Assembly: GCA_022661535.1 (NCBI GenBank)
Contig: JAKULF010000004.1
Location: 4,092,001-4,156,000 of the forward strand
Reading direction: 5' to 3'
Source of the DNA: Eutypa lata
Lineage: Eukaryota > Ascomycota > Sordariomycetes > Xylariales > Diatrypaceae
DNA: 64,000 nucleotides
This document shows positions 12,412 through 24,945 of the stretch, piece by piece. Each line of letters starts with the position of its first letter. Within the stretch, counting starts at the first letter, position 1. The notes under the pieces were generated by a model that searched no databases, had not been told where the DNA came from, and saw nothing but the letters and a program-made list of their open reading frames with translations. Both the position numbers and the translations under genes were made by a program.

Positions 12412-15400
12412 TTACTTTTTTTATTTTAAATAATTATTTTAATTATTTTAATTTAATAAATTTTATAAACGTTATTAATTTTATTTAAATAATTATTTAT
12501 TTATATATTATAAACTTTATATAAAATAATCGTCGTTTATATAAATAAAAAATAAATTAATTTCGTTATATTTTAATAAAAACGCGATTTTTTTAAAATT
12601 TTATATATAATACGTATTTTTTAAATAATAATTTATTATAACTTAAAATTTATTATAATAAAATTCGTATTTTTTTTTATATTAACGAATTCGTAATATT
12701 TAATTTTTTATAACGTAAATTTAAATTAAACTTTTTTTTTTTATAAATATATTTAAATTTAATTTCATAATATTTTTAAATCGTTATAATAATTTTTAAT
12801 TATAAATACTTTATATTATTTAATTAATTATTTTTTAAAATTTATTTTTTTCTTTTTAATTAATTTTTAAATATATTTAAAAAGCTTTATTTAAAATTAT
12901 TTTTATAAAAATTACGTTTTAAATATTAAAAAATAATTATTATAACCATTTAATTTAAATGTTTTATTATATATTATTATTACTTTTTAAAATAAATATA
13001 ATAAATTTAACGTAAAATTAACTTAATACTTTTATAATATAATTTTTTTAATATTATCGTTAACTTTTTTTATTTTATCATTTTTATAAAATTAAATTAA
13101 TATAATAAATTTTATTATTAATTTATATTATTAATATTATTTTCGTATTTTATAATTATTAAATATATTAATATTATTATTAATTTATTTTTTTAAATAA
13201 TTAAAAATTATTTTAATTCGTTTAATTATAAATATTATATTAATAAATTATATAAAAAATATAAATTATACTTTTATTTAACTTATAACGTATTTTATAA
13301 TTATAAAAATTTTAAATTAATTAATAAATATATAATTAATCGTTTAATATATAAAAAATATAAATAATATAATTAATTATAAATTAAATAATAAAAAATT
13401 AAACTTTTTTATTAATTAATACGTAAAGCATTTAAATATAACTTATTATATTATTAAAGTAATTTTTAAATATTAAAATTATTTTAAAATATTTCGTATT
13501 AAAACTTTAATAATTAAATAATTTTAATCGTAATAAATTTTTTTTAAATTTATTATTAAATCGTTATATTTAATTATCTTTTATAAAGTTTTTACTTTTA
13601 TTATTATATTTATTATATATAAAAGGTTTTTTAAATATTTTTCGTTTATTATTATTTTATATAACTTTTTTTAATAAAAAATAAAGTTTTTATATATTTA
13701 TTTTTTTTATAATATAAATAATAATATCGTTTTATATTAAAAATATTTATATATAACTTATAAATCGATTTAATTTAATTAATTAAAGTTTTAAACGAAA
13801 TTAAATTAATTTTTAATTAAATACGTTTAATTTTATATATTTTTAATAAAACGTAATAAATAATTTATAAAAATATTTATTTTATTTAATTTATAAAAGA
13901 TTTATATATTATAATATTTAATAATATTAAAGAATTTAACGATTTATATTAATTATTTAATTTTTATATTTAACGTTTTAAATAATTTATAATTTATTAT
14001 TATTATTACGTTTTTCTTTTTTATTTAATATCGTTAATATTATAAAATTAATATTATTTTTAAAAATTTTTTTTTTAAATTACATATTTCGTTTATATAT
14101 TTATAAGCTTTTTTAAAAAATAAATTATAAAATAAAAAATTATTTCGTTTCGTTTTTTATATAAATAAAATTATAAAAGAATTATATTAATATAACGTTA
14201 AAAAACGTTAATTTTTATAATATAAAAAATTTATTAATTAAATTTTCGTATAATAAATATTATTATAATTACGTTACGAATTTATTATTAAATTATTTTA
14301 ACTTTAATATTTAAAGTAATTTTATAATTTTTTAAACTTTTAATTAATTTCGTTAAAAATATTAATATTTTTAAATAACTTATAATTAAATAACGAAAAT
14401 AATTTATTACGTTAACGAAAACTTATATTTTAATTATAATTTTTAATTTTAATCGCTTTTATATTATTAATACTTTAATTAAATTAACTTTAATATTTTT
14501 TTTTAATATAATAAATTTAAAAAATACTTTTTTATAAATAAATATAATTAACTTTATAATATTAATTATTATGTTATAATTTAATAATCGTTAAAATAAC
14601 GTTTTTATTTTTATATAAAGTTATTTTAAAGTTTTTTTTTATATCGTAATATTATCGATTATTTTTAAAATAAATTTTTAAAATAATATTAAGATTTTTT
14701 TTATTAAAACTTAAAAGATTATTAATGCATTATAAAAGTTAAAAAGCATTATTATTTATTTATATAAGTTAAATAAAGTTATAAAAACCGTTTTTTTTAT
14801 ATAATTTATAAATTTCGATATATTAAAAATCGTTTTTAAAATTTATAAAATAATAATATTAATATTTTATTATTTATTAAATTTTATTTATTACGTTTAA
14901 TAATAAATAAACGTTTTTTTTAATAATTTTATTAAGTTTTTAATAATTATAATAAAAACGTTAAATAATATAAATGTTATTTTTATTTAATTTTATTATT
15001 TATTTAAATGTTTTTTTAAACGTTAATAAAGTTAATATTACTTAAAATTTTTAATCGTTTTATATAATTTTTAAAATGTATTTTTATATAAAATTTCGCA
15101 TTATTTTTAATTATATTAAATTATATTTTCGTAATAATAATTTAATAAATAAATAATTATTTATATTAATATAATATTTAATTTTTATTTTAATATTTTT
15201 ACGTTTTTTAATAAATTCGAATAATTTTAAAAATTATTTAATATATTTTTATAAATATATTTTAATTATAAAATCGTTAATAAATATTTCTTTATATTAA
15301 CTTATTTTCGATTTTTTTAATTATACGTATATTATTTTAATTATATAATTATTTATATATCGAAATAATATTTCGTTAATTAATATTAAATATAATATTA

Positions 15401-17534
15401 ACTTTTTCGATATTTTATTTAAAATTATATTTTTATTATTTTTATTATAATTATATTATATATTAAGTTTATAAAATATATTTTTCTTTAAAATTAATTT
15501 ATTTAAAAATATTTCGTTTAATATAACTTTAACGAATATTATAAATTTATATATATATAATATATTTTTTAATTTAAATTTAATTATTATTAATACGTTT
15601 TATTAAATTTATAATTTTAATTTATTTATTCTTTTTATTATAAATAATTATATAATATTATATATAAGTTATATTTTTATTAAAAATTATAAAGCATAAT
15701 AAAAAGTATAATTATAATTAAAAAAAACATTAAAAGAATAATTATTTATCGTTTTTGCTTTAAATAAATTATAAATTTATCGATAACTTTTTTTTATAAG
15801 TTTATTTTACATAAGTTTAAGTTTTTCGTTAACGTTTACGTTAATTAAATAAACGCGATCTTTTTAATTTTTATTTTTAAATAATTTAAAAAGTTTTTTT
15901 AACTTTTATTTATATTTAAATTTATTTTATTATAATTTTTTCGTTAAGCTTTTATCGTTTTCGTTATTTTCGTTAACTTTATTATTAATAAAATATATTT
16001 TTTATTTAATTTTACTTTTTTATTTATTAAAAGTTAATTTAAATTTAATATATTTAAAATTATTATTATCGTATAAAATTTTTTTAAAAATAACTTTTTT
16101 ATTTTTTTAATATTTATCGTTAAAAAACTTAACTTTTTTTTAATAATTCTTTATTTAATAACTTTTTATTTTATAATTAAAATATATATTATCGTTCGTT
16201 ATAATTACGTAATTATGTTTTTTTATAAAGTTAATCTTTTAATCGTTATATTTAAAATTTAAAATTTAATTTAATCTTAATGTTATTAATATTATTATAA
16301 TAATATTTAATTATTTTAAATATATTATATTTAATTTATTTAATATAACTTCGAAAATCTTTAAATTATAAAATAAAATAAAAGTTTTATATAATTAAAC
16401 GATTATTTTTAAAATATTATAAATTTTATTTTTAATTTTATAATAAATAATTATAAAGGTTTTTCGTATTACTTTTTTAATTATTCGTTATATATTTTAT
16501 TAATTAACGTAATCGTATATAAATAATTAAATAATTAATATATATATTTAAAAAAAATAAATAAATACTTTTTTATTATAATAAATATTACGATATTTTT
16601 ATAATAATTAATAAAAAGCTTTATAAATATAACGTATAAAATTAATAAAACTTTCGTTTTAATAAAATAATAAAATTAAAAACTTCGTTATAAATTTATA
16701 AAATTAATAATAATTATTTAAAACTTAAATTATTACTTTAAAAAATGTTATTTAATTAAGTTTTTATAACTTTATATAAATTATAACTTATTAAAAGTTA
16801 TTTATTAATTTAATAAAAATACGTTATATTTAAAAATTATAAAAAATAAATATTTATTAAAATTAATATTAAATTTTTTATAATTTATTAAATATTATTT
16901 CGTTAACTTAAATAAGTTTTAAATTTAATAAAAATATAACTTTATTTTTATTTTTATATTTCGAAAAAGTTATAACTTTAAAAAGTAAAATTACTTTTAA
17001 TTAAAATGTTTTAATTTACTTTTTTTATATTATTATAACTTTCGTTTTTAAATTAAATTTTTCGAAATTTAATTATTTATTTAATTTTCGTTTTACGTTA
17101 ATTTATTAAATAAAATTTTTAACGTAAAAAAAAAAATTTCTTTATAATATATTAATTACGAAAAATATTAATATTAATTTTAATATTATTTTTAATATTA
17201 TATTTTAATTTATAATTAAAATAATAATTAAATTTTAAATCGAATTTTTTAATTATTATATATTTTAATTATTTTATTTAATATTATAATTTATTTTTAT
17301 AAATTAACTTTTTAACTTTTTATTAAATTCGTTTAACTTAATATATATTTAATTATTAAATTTATTTAAATTAATTTCGTTAATTTAATATAAAATTATT
17401 TATAACGAATTATTACTTTATAATATTATAAAAATATTAAAAACGAATAAAAAAAATAAATTAAAAATTAAATAAATAAATAAAAATATTATTATTTTTA
17501 CTTAATATAACGTAAACTTATAAAAATAATTATT
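12412..17534. other. RIP-mutated interior of the retrotransposon
   Basis: This 5.1-kb AT isochore has only scattered G and C. It contains no coding frame worth naming, no visible primer-binding site and no readable polypurine tract. Its composition is explained by RIP and not by a centromere or a promoter. Confidence 0.8.
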
Positions 17535-17835
17535 TATACTTTTTAATTTCGCTTTTTATAACTTTAAATACTTACGTAATATATTTATTTTAAAATTTTT
17601 TAAAATTTAAAACTTAAAATTAATTAATTAAAAAAGAAAAAAAAAGAAATTATTTAATAATTAATAAATCTTATAAATATTAAGATATAAAAAGAATTCT
17701 TTAAAAATTTTATAATAACTTTCTTATTATAAGTTTACGTATTATAAATTCCTTATTGTATAATCTTTCTACTGTAAGAGGCTCCATTGTATTACATAAT
17801 ATGGGATTCCCATTATCTAGCCCTAGGGATCCACA
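17535..17835. repeat. Right LTR, outer edge not RIP-mutated
   Basis: The inner ~220 bp are AT-only like the interior. From about 17755 the sequence returns to normal GC and ends GATCCACA. It pairs with the left LTR, the reverse situation at the opposite edge. Confidence 0.82.
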
Positions 17836-17839
17836 CCGA
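17836..17839. repeat. Right target-site duplication (CCGA)
   Basis: CCGA follows the right LTR end CACA and matches 12106-12109. Confidence 0.65.
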
Positions 17840-18051
17840 CAAGCCCCAATCGGGGCGGCCGATAAACCCCGATCGGAGAGATAAGTTGAGATAAGGTTGT
17901 CTCACCTCAACCCCAAGAATATGTATCAAGACTGAAGGGGAAATATAAAGCTAACATACCTAGAGTTTTGCCCCTGGTTGAGATAGTTATTTTAAAACAG
18001 TCCTCATGTAAGTAGCTCTATCAAGCCAATTGATTGCCTTGATAAGCTACA

Positions 18052-19564
18052 ATGGCCTTAACCAGTATCGATTTCGGGCGGTCGTCCGGTCTGTGGGTAT
18101 GGCTACCCGGTCTGTTGGTGGTGAGCTGGTTGTGTAGATGTTTGTTCCGCCTCTACATCCATCCACTGGCGGGTGTTCCTGGCCCCCGTCTCGCAGCTTG
18201 CACATCGCTGTGGCTTGCCTGGCACACCTACGTCGGGGATGAGTGTACGGTGATCTTCCGGCTACACGAGCAATACGGGCCCGTGCTGCGAGTGGCTCCC
18301 AACGACATCGACATTGCGGATGGCGATGCAGTTGAGCCCATCTACATCGAGAAGGGAGGCTTCCAGAAGACGGAGGCATACTCTAAGTTTGACATCGATG
18401 GCCACGCAACCCTCTTCTCTACGCAAACCCTCAAGGCGCGCGCAAGCCGTGCAAAGGCCGTGGTCCCGCTTTTCTCCACGGCATCAATCCGGAACTCGCA
18501 GTCAGTCCTGTCTTTAGTCGTCGACCAGTTCATAGCACGAGTACAGCGTGAGGGCCGCACAGGCAAACCGATTAACGTGCTGAACATCACCCGGTCCATG
18601 GCCCTGGACGCTGTGAGTGCGTATCTCTTCCGAGAGCAGTACGGCGCCGTCTCGGAGGACACATCCCATATGTCAGCATCACCCTTTGTCGATGCTTATG
18701 TCGCAGTGGGCGCCTTCTTCAACCTCCTACCTGGATGGCTTGGGGACAAGCTCATGGTTCTGATCCATATGATGACGTCTGACGTTGAGACTACCCATTC
18801 CATGGAGGCTATGGATCAGTATACTGGCAACTTGGTCAAGACAGCATCGGCGGGCAGTGGGAGCTACACGAGTCGCCTACTGGAGCGGGCGATCCCTGGA
18901 GATCAGGTGCAAGTTGAGCTCAAGGACTTGTGCTTTGCGGGCACTGATTCGACAGGCATGAACATGGCGATGATCTTGTGGTATCTATGCAAAAGTCCAG
19001 CACAGTAAGCTAAGCCCGCACTCCAATATTTGGCCATGAACCAGCGCTAACTTCCACACCAATCGTAGGTACGCTAAGCTGCGAGAAGAGATACTAGAGC
19101 GAGTGGCCAAAGACGAGGATATCACCACGGGACCGTATCTGCGCGGCGTCGTGCGCGAAGGCCTGCGGCTGTCCTGGGCGAACCCAATCCGGCTACCTCG
19201 TCTGGTGCCCGCGAGCGGATGGCACTACCGCAACTACTTCTTTCCGGCCGGCACATCGGTCGGCGTCGCTGCTTTCCAGCTGCACCAGGATGAGAAGGTC
19301 TTTCCCGACGCGCAACGATTCCTGCCGGAGCGGTGGTTGCAGCCGACGAACCAGATGCTGACCAACTTCTTCGCCTTCGGTAAAGGAAATCGTGCATGCA
19401 TCGCGCAGAATCTCGGGACCGCGGAACTGACGCTCGCCACCGCGAAGCTGGCCCAGGCCGACTTGCTGAAGGGAGCCACGGCGGTCCAGAGTCACATCGA
19501 CATAATCGAGTGGTTCAACTCCAAGGTCAAAGGGGAGCAGATACTCATTCAGTTTTCTGCGTAG
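18052..19564 (+). CDS. Cytochrome P450 monooxygenase
   Basis: Exons 18052-19004 and 19069-19564 (64-bp intron, branch GCTAAC) give 482 aa. A membrane anchor (WVWLPGLLVVSWLCRCLF) spans about residues 14-32, followed by a proline-rich IHPLAGVPGP hinge. Signatures are I-helix CFAGTDST near residue 295, K-helix REGLRL (ExxR), PERWLQP, and the heme loop FGKGNRACIAQ with ligand Cys428. All key residues are present, so it should be an active ER-bound enzyme needing a cytochrome P450 reductase. The substrate is unknown. Its start lies only 217 bp from the retrotransposon, yet no RIP-type damage is seen. It converges on the CoA-transferase gene and could act with it, the Zn2Cys6 regulator and the reductase in one pathway (inference). 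Confidence 0.92.
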
Positions 19565-19981
19565 GCTCTGCCTATAGTTCATGGGAAAAGGGGTCAAGTT
19601 CGCGTTTAAAATAGGATGAAGGGATACCAAATAATGCCTTTAATGAGAATGAAAATATCCAGATGCAGTAATTGCAATCAGCCTAACCTAGGCCACTAAA
19701 TCGTAAGGGGTTGTAATTATGCTATCATCCACTAGCTGGGCCACTGTCAAAGACAGTACATCAAAAAGAAAATTCGAAGTTAACCACGTACCACATTGCC
19801 AGATAATGGATGGATGAGGCTTGGACAGAAAGGCTTCTCTAAGTTTACCGTATAATTAAGAGGTAGGTTTGTCTAAGTGCATATATAGTCGTCTTGCTAT
19901 GCTTGTTTTATCGAGCTACGTACGTAAACAGATTTAAAGTGCCGTTTGCATCACATGACACGCTATAGGATCTTACCTAGA
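19565..19981. terminator. Convergent 3' intergenic region
   Basis: This 417-bp spacer between the 3' ends of the P450 and CoA-transferase genes must contain both polyadenylation regions. No gene was seen. Confidence 0.35.
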
Positions 19982-22090
19982 TCAATCCTGATCACTCACA
20001 ACCTCAACCGTCAAGTCAGCGGGCCATACGGGCTGGTCAACACCATTTCCACGTGTGCCAATATGATACCCGAGGTCGACAGCGCCATCCGTAAACTGGG
20101 CAATAGGCTTAACTTGCACGAAGGCGACCCCCAGGTTTTCTGCTCTACGCTCTTCAAAGAAAGCAGGGCTGAAAAGCGTCTGGGCATCATATTGGTGTAG
20201 CAGTTTCAGCATAGCAGGCAGCAAGTGCGGCATGGCGTGGTAGTGACGAAATACCGGCGACCCATGTCGCTTCCACACCTCATTCCAGGTTTCTTCGTCG
20301 TATGTCCCACAAGAACGGACTAGCCATTGGGAGTAATAGTTGAGCGCTACCTGGTAAGTAGGAAGTGAAGTGACTTCGGTTAGTAGCACGAAAGCGGCCT
20401 CGTGGGGATGAGAAAACAGGTTGAGAGTCGCTTACGTCAACGCCATAGCTCCCACCGTGTTCTGCTCGTCTGGTGAGGGCTTCTAAGACAGCCGTGCTAC
20501 CACAGAGCCCAGTGCTATAACATATTAGTATATAGTATACCACAAGGCCGGCGTCAATGGGTGATGCCTGGTGGTCTAACTTACCAGTAATCGGAGTTAG
20601 GGAAAACCGGCGTTACCGGCTCGTCGTTGCCCATAGCTTTACCATACGCCATCGAGACACCACAGCACTGTAGTGTAGGGTAAGGATGTCAGCAGTAATC
20701 TCAAGTGAATAAATTTATAATTTAAGATCAAGACACCAGATTACTCACAGCATCGCTGATCTGCTGCCAGCCGCTTCGATGAGCCCAAGGGCCACGCCAG
20801 CCATAGCAGTTCTCCCGGACAGCAATGATACCCCGAGAGCGATCCTTAACCAAATCGAAAATGGCCCGCCGCCCGAAGCCCAGTCTTTCCATAACACCCG
20901 GGCGATAGCCATCGACCACGACGTCGGCCTCGCGGATCAGGACCCGGAGCTTCTCCTTATCCGCCTCGTCCTTCAGGTCCAGGGAGCAGTTCCACTTCCC
21001 CCAGTTGAGGTCCTGGTGGAGCGCGGAGAGGTCGGTCAGGTGCGGCGCCGTGACCCGCATGACGCTAGCGCCCATCTCGGCGAGCGAGCGGGTGATCGCC
21101 GGGCCCGCGATGACGCGGGACAGATCCACGACTTTGAGGCCGGCGAGCGGCCGCCTCGGCGACGACGGGATGCTCGCGCTGCTTTTGTCGGGCCACCACG
21201 ACGCCGGCTGCGCTGATGCGCCGTCTTTGCACGTCTCGTAGAGTCCGACTTTCCCGCTCTGCTGCCCGTGCTCGCTGGCGAAGTACTCGTCTGATGTCCA
21301 TGCAATCGTGCCGGCCTGGCGGTATTGCGAGTTCATGAGCTCGTCGAGCGCCGCTGAGTCCAGCTGCGATACCGCGCTTTGAATACGCTGTACCATCGAT
21401 TCATAGGTGTCGTTCTCTTCCCCGTCGAGCGGTAATTCCAACGCGGTGAGTGTCGGGTCCGGATTCATGCTACCTAGGTGAACCCCATTCTCGCCGTGAG
21501 TATACGTGAAAGTTAGTGCGGAGATGGGTTGAGGGCGGCTCGGTCTTACCGTGTACGTGGTAAAACCTCCCATCTTTCGTCTTGTAGATGTTCGTAGCGA
21601 GCACTCTATGCAGCGAGTCCTGAGACCTGTGCAGGTCCCTACTAGGGAATGATTCTTGAATCTCCTTGGAGAAGGGATCGAGGCGTACTGGAGTGCCATC
21701 CTTCACTATCTGTGCAAGTAACGGGGACATGATGAACAATGAGGCGTGGTCCCTACGACGATTTGATTCAGTTAAAGTTTTCTCCCCTCCCCCACCCCCT
21801 GTCTAGTGGAGTAGTGCTCACGTGTTAATAGTAACAGCAGATGGGTCGACCTTGTATTTCCGAGTGATGAGGTGGTTCAGCATTGTTGCTTCGAAGGCCT
21901 TCATGGCTGAGATACTTTCGGCGAATCGCCAGTTGATGGGAATACTGGGCTTGGAGGATCCTTCAAACCGGATGTATTTGCTCAGTGACCGTAATTCTGC
22001 CGGTAGGTCTTTCATAAGTGGGTTATTCAAGATGCCCTCCTCAAACAATGTCCGAGCCTCCTGAGGCACGGAGTAACTTTTCGAGCCCAT
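19982..22090 (-). CDS. Family III CoA-transferase (CaiB/BaiF type)
   Basis: Exons 22090-21822, 21752-21550, 21473-20749, 20667-20585, 20514-20436 and 20350-19982 give 575 aa. The five introns are 69-85 bp, and the joins NTDHASLF, GSMNPDPTL, SDACCGVSM, SDYCTGLCG and VDVALNYY all match family sequence. Family III enzymes move CoA between acyl-CoA and free acids. Core motifs are LAGLKVVDLSRVIAGP (nucleotide-binding start of the second half), LNWGKWNCSLDLK, and DVVVDGYRPGVMERLGFG. Two exons of only 83 and 79 nt are typical of fungal members. The acyl substrate is unknown. The gene converges on the P450 and is followed upstream by the Zn2Cys6 regulator. The start is the first ATG (MGSKSYSVP). Confidence 0.9.
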
Positions 22091-23183
22091 GGTGATAGTA
22101 GACTATGCACGTATATCTAACAGTGTACGGATATAGATTCACACAAAGTATGGTGGATTGTAAGTGATAGTTTCACGATCCCCTTTTCCCTTGGTTCTTA
22201 TAGTGAAAGTGATAGCAGCCGGGTTATTGTACGGTCGTATGTTGGGGGTTATAAATATTAACTCAGTGCGGACGAATTCCGCTCCGGTGAATCCTCGCTT
22301 GCATAGTCCGGCGGGCCCTCTTCCGATTACCCCTGACTCTATAGCCAGACCCGCCAAATCTAGCGCACATTTATAGTATTAACTACATGTTTGTTACACA
22401 GTGTTGCATGAGCGTGTGGGATGAGCGGGATTCGGTGGACGAGAAACTGGCGAAACCCGACTTGTTCGAATAAACGGTGATGTATAAGCAATGCTTAATA
22501 AATCTTCACCGATTTACATGTTTACGGCCATTATATATATGTTTGAATCGAATAGTCTATCAGTTACGACTTCTGGCAAACAGCCGGCATAAAGAAATAA
22601 AACCGACTAAGGATATTCTCTAGGATGCTATCCGCTTCATACAATAACTAAGAGCTAAAAACGAAACGATTAGAACCTTTCACTTGTATATTTATAAGTA
22701 GAGCTGAAGAAGTGGGCAAACTGATTAGTTTTTGAAAGAAGTATCGAGTAACAAACCGTTTAGAGGCCTTGGTGGATCAAATCCACCATCTCTGGTGAGA
22801 ACTTAAGCAAGTCTTAACGTTTCTAGAGGTATTAATATCCGTACACCTGAAAAAGATATATTAAACAGCTGGGAAACGATCTATTGTTCGAGCTATAGCA
22901 ACTTCCACTGGCCTTCTGTAGAACTTGGCTTCGCAAACAAGCTTCGGGATCAAAGAAGGGTAAGTTGCAAGTGGAGGCTTCGACCTGAGCAATCCGGCAT
23001 TTGACAATAACAATCAGCAAAGAGCCCCAGCATCACCCAAAGGCATTATATTGTGGTAATAAATAACGGAAGGGGGCTGTATAAATTGAATTTGTTCACG
23101 AATGAAAATCCAAAACCTACTGATCTAGTTCTTAATATTAACGATCTCGAAAAGGAAGAGAACTCGAAGCCTTGAAAGTTTAA
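22091..23183. other. Intergenic stretch
   Basis: Promoter side of the CoA-transferase and 3' side of the Zn2Cys6 gene. No supported gene or repeat. Confidence 0.45.
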
Positions 23184-24535
23184 CTATTCCCATCTACTGG
23201 CGAGAGCACCTCCCGGAAGGAAAGCTAGTATTGCACTATTCCCATTATGATATACCCGTAGGTACGAGCAAATTGAAGGACATTCCACTCTAGCCCTCAG
23301 TTCAATCCACCATATACTGTGACTTGCTTTGCGGTACCATAGATACAGTAATAATAGTGCCACAGGGTCCCTTCCCTGGAGCAGGTATTTGAAAGGACCA
23401 TGGATACTGCGCATGAACAGTTGAGTTTGACCTGTCGTGACTTCGCCATCTGGGAGGTCTAGGATCTGGGATACCGCGTGGGCGGCATGAAAATACGGAT
23501 TGTTTTCCGCCGTAGATGAGTCTTTGAGTTGACACACGACAGCTAATGGCCTTGGTATACCATCTATGCCCATCCCCGGCAAGGGCGAATGCATCTGAGC
23601 AAAGGTCGCGGCCATGATGCAGAAAAGGCTGCCCGGCCGTAGCGGGTTGACTATATGCCACAGTGACATTTTACCCTCGCTCATTTGTAACCAGTCGAAA
23701 TCGGAGTGGTCAGAGGACTTCAAAGGCCACGATTCTTCCGGCATGCATGCGTCGGGGGACGAGAAGCTCAAGACAGCCAGAGCGGCCGCAGTGCCCCAGA
23801 TTGGATCCTTATCTTTTGCTTCAATCGGTTCTCTTAACCGCCTGTTGAAAAGAGCTGTGCTTCGAGACCAGTGATAGCACTCTTCTGAACTGCGACGACA
23901 GTCCAGGGAGGTATTCAGATGGCGGTCATATGTAAGCGCCACAGCTAGACAGGCGTGCATTAAAAAGGGGTACTGTAAGTCATATGTTAACTGAGCTCAG
24001 ACCCCTAATGTATAATCCAACTTCAACTCTATTTGATAAGGATAGAACCAATGTAATACTACTCACGGCGAAGGCTAGTTTCAGGAGTTGGCGATTAACT
24101 TGTAGCATGTTAGGGTCATCTGGGGTAAGGAGACTTCGTCCAAGATACCGGGTGATGAAATCTTGACACTTCGCGTTCAGTTGGTAGGATGTGGATTCGT
24201 CAGATGTCCAGACAGCACTGGAGACAGGGGGTCGAAGCTCTGCATTTCCTCGCGCCACCAATGGCCTCCCTGCGTCAGCGCCGACGGGCTGCAAGTCGGG
24301 AGTGTTAGACATGAAGTTGCATAATACCCCGAATGAACTACATCTTTTGCACTGTGGTTTGCTTTCGTCACACTAGTATCGTAGGCCAAGGTAAAATCGT
24401 TCAGCCAAGGACCAGTCACTGGAGAGCCGGGAGTGAACCCACCTTGAGTTTTCTGAGCTTGCAATTTCGGCAGCCAAATCTCGATCTCCGCTGCGTCCTG
24501 CGTTCCTGAACCTCTCTTGCATAAGTCGAAGCCAT
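23184..24535 (-). CDS. Zn2Cys6 fungal transcription factor
   Basis: Exons 24535-24443, 24372-24067 and 23972-23184 give 395 aa. The first intron (70 bp) splits the zinc cluster. After splicing, residues 22-49 read C-x2-C-x6-C-x6-C-x2-C-x6-C (Cys 22, 25, 32, 39, 42, 49), a complete binuclear cluster with basic linker KLRKLK, preceded by an arginine-rich stretch. The C-terminal part (YPFLMHACLAVALTYDRHL, then WSRSTALFNRRL, and LYLWYRKASHSIWW near the end) matches a common class of fungal C6 regulators. Its short length and lack of the long middle homology region suit this class. Lying between the CoA-transferase and the divergent reductase, it is a natural candidate for their pathway-specific regulator; that is inference from position. 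Confidence 0.9.
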
Positions 24536-24945
24536 GCCTAGTTAATTGTCCAATGTCTTGCGCAGATTGCTTGTGAGGGAATTTCCCGAGTGAGAAAGGG
24601 GTTCAATGCCGAAGGGATCATCCGTGGCAGGTGAAGGCGGTCATAGTCTGACATCGTCACGGACGTCGACGCTAACCTTCTTTCGGATATTCTACCATCC
24701 ACGCTAGCTGTTCTTCGGATGCAGAGGTCTCTGATTGGCTGCGAGTGCTGCTCTAAAGCCGCCGCGATCTATAGTCCATACATGATCGCATCGAATGGAC
24801 CCGTCACTGCATCATAGAGTAAGGAGTTTGAATGATAGTTCGATGTTATAAGAAGGGGGTTATTCCTCGATATCCTAGATCAAACCATGAAGCTTGCACA
24901 TAAAACCACCCGTCTCGAAAGCCTTTACTTCACAAAAAATTCAAA
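24536..24945. promoter_or_regulatory. Bidirectional promoter (Zn2Cys6 regulator / reductase)
   Basis: A 410-bp spacer lies between divergent start codons. CGG and CCG triplets occur (for example near 24770), but no clear spaced inverted pair could be assigned as the regulator's site. Confidence 0.4.

Larger units (their letters stand above)
12110..17835. mobile_element. RIP-degenerated LTR retrotransposon
   Basis: Two direct repeats of 302 bp (12110-12411) and 301 bp (17535-17835) bound a 5.1-kb interior of almost pure A+T. The outer element starts TGTG and ends CACA and is flanked by a 4-bp CCGA duplication. Differences between the LTR copies are essentially all C/T or G/A transitions plus one A-run length change, which is the mark of RIP. 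In the interior C is rarely followed by A, the remaining C residues sit mostly in CG or CT, and TA is very frequent; RIP converts CpA to TpA. No long open frame survives on either strand, so gag/pol and the superfamily (Gypsy or Copia) cannot be read. Size fits a full-length autonomous element. Confidence 0.88.

Noticed and set aside
12200..17700. AT-rich block considered as centromere core, mitochondrial insertion or replication origin
   Set aside because: Matching LTRs with transition-only differences, TG...CA ends and a target duplication explain it fully as a RIP-mutated retrotransposon.
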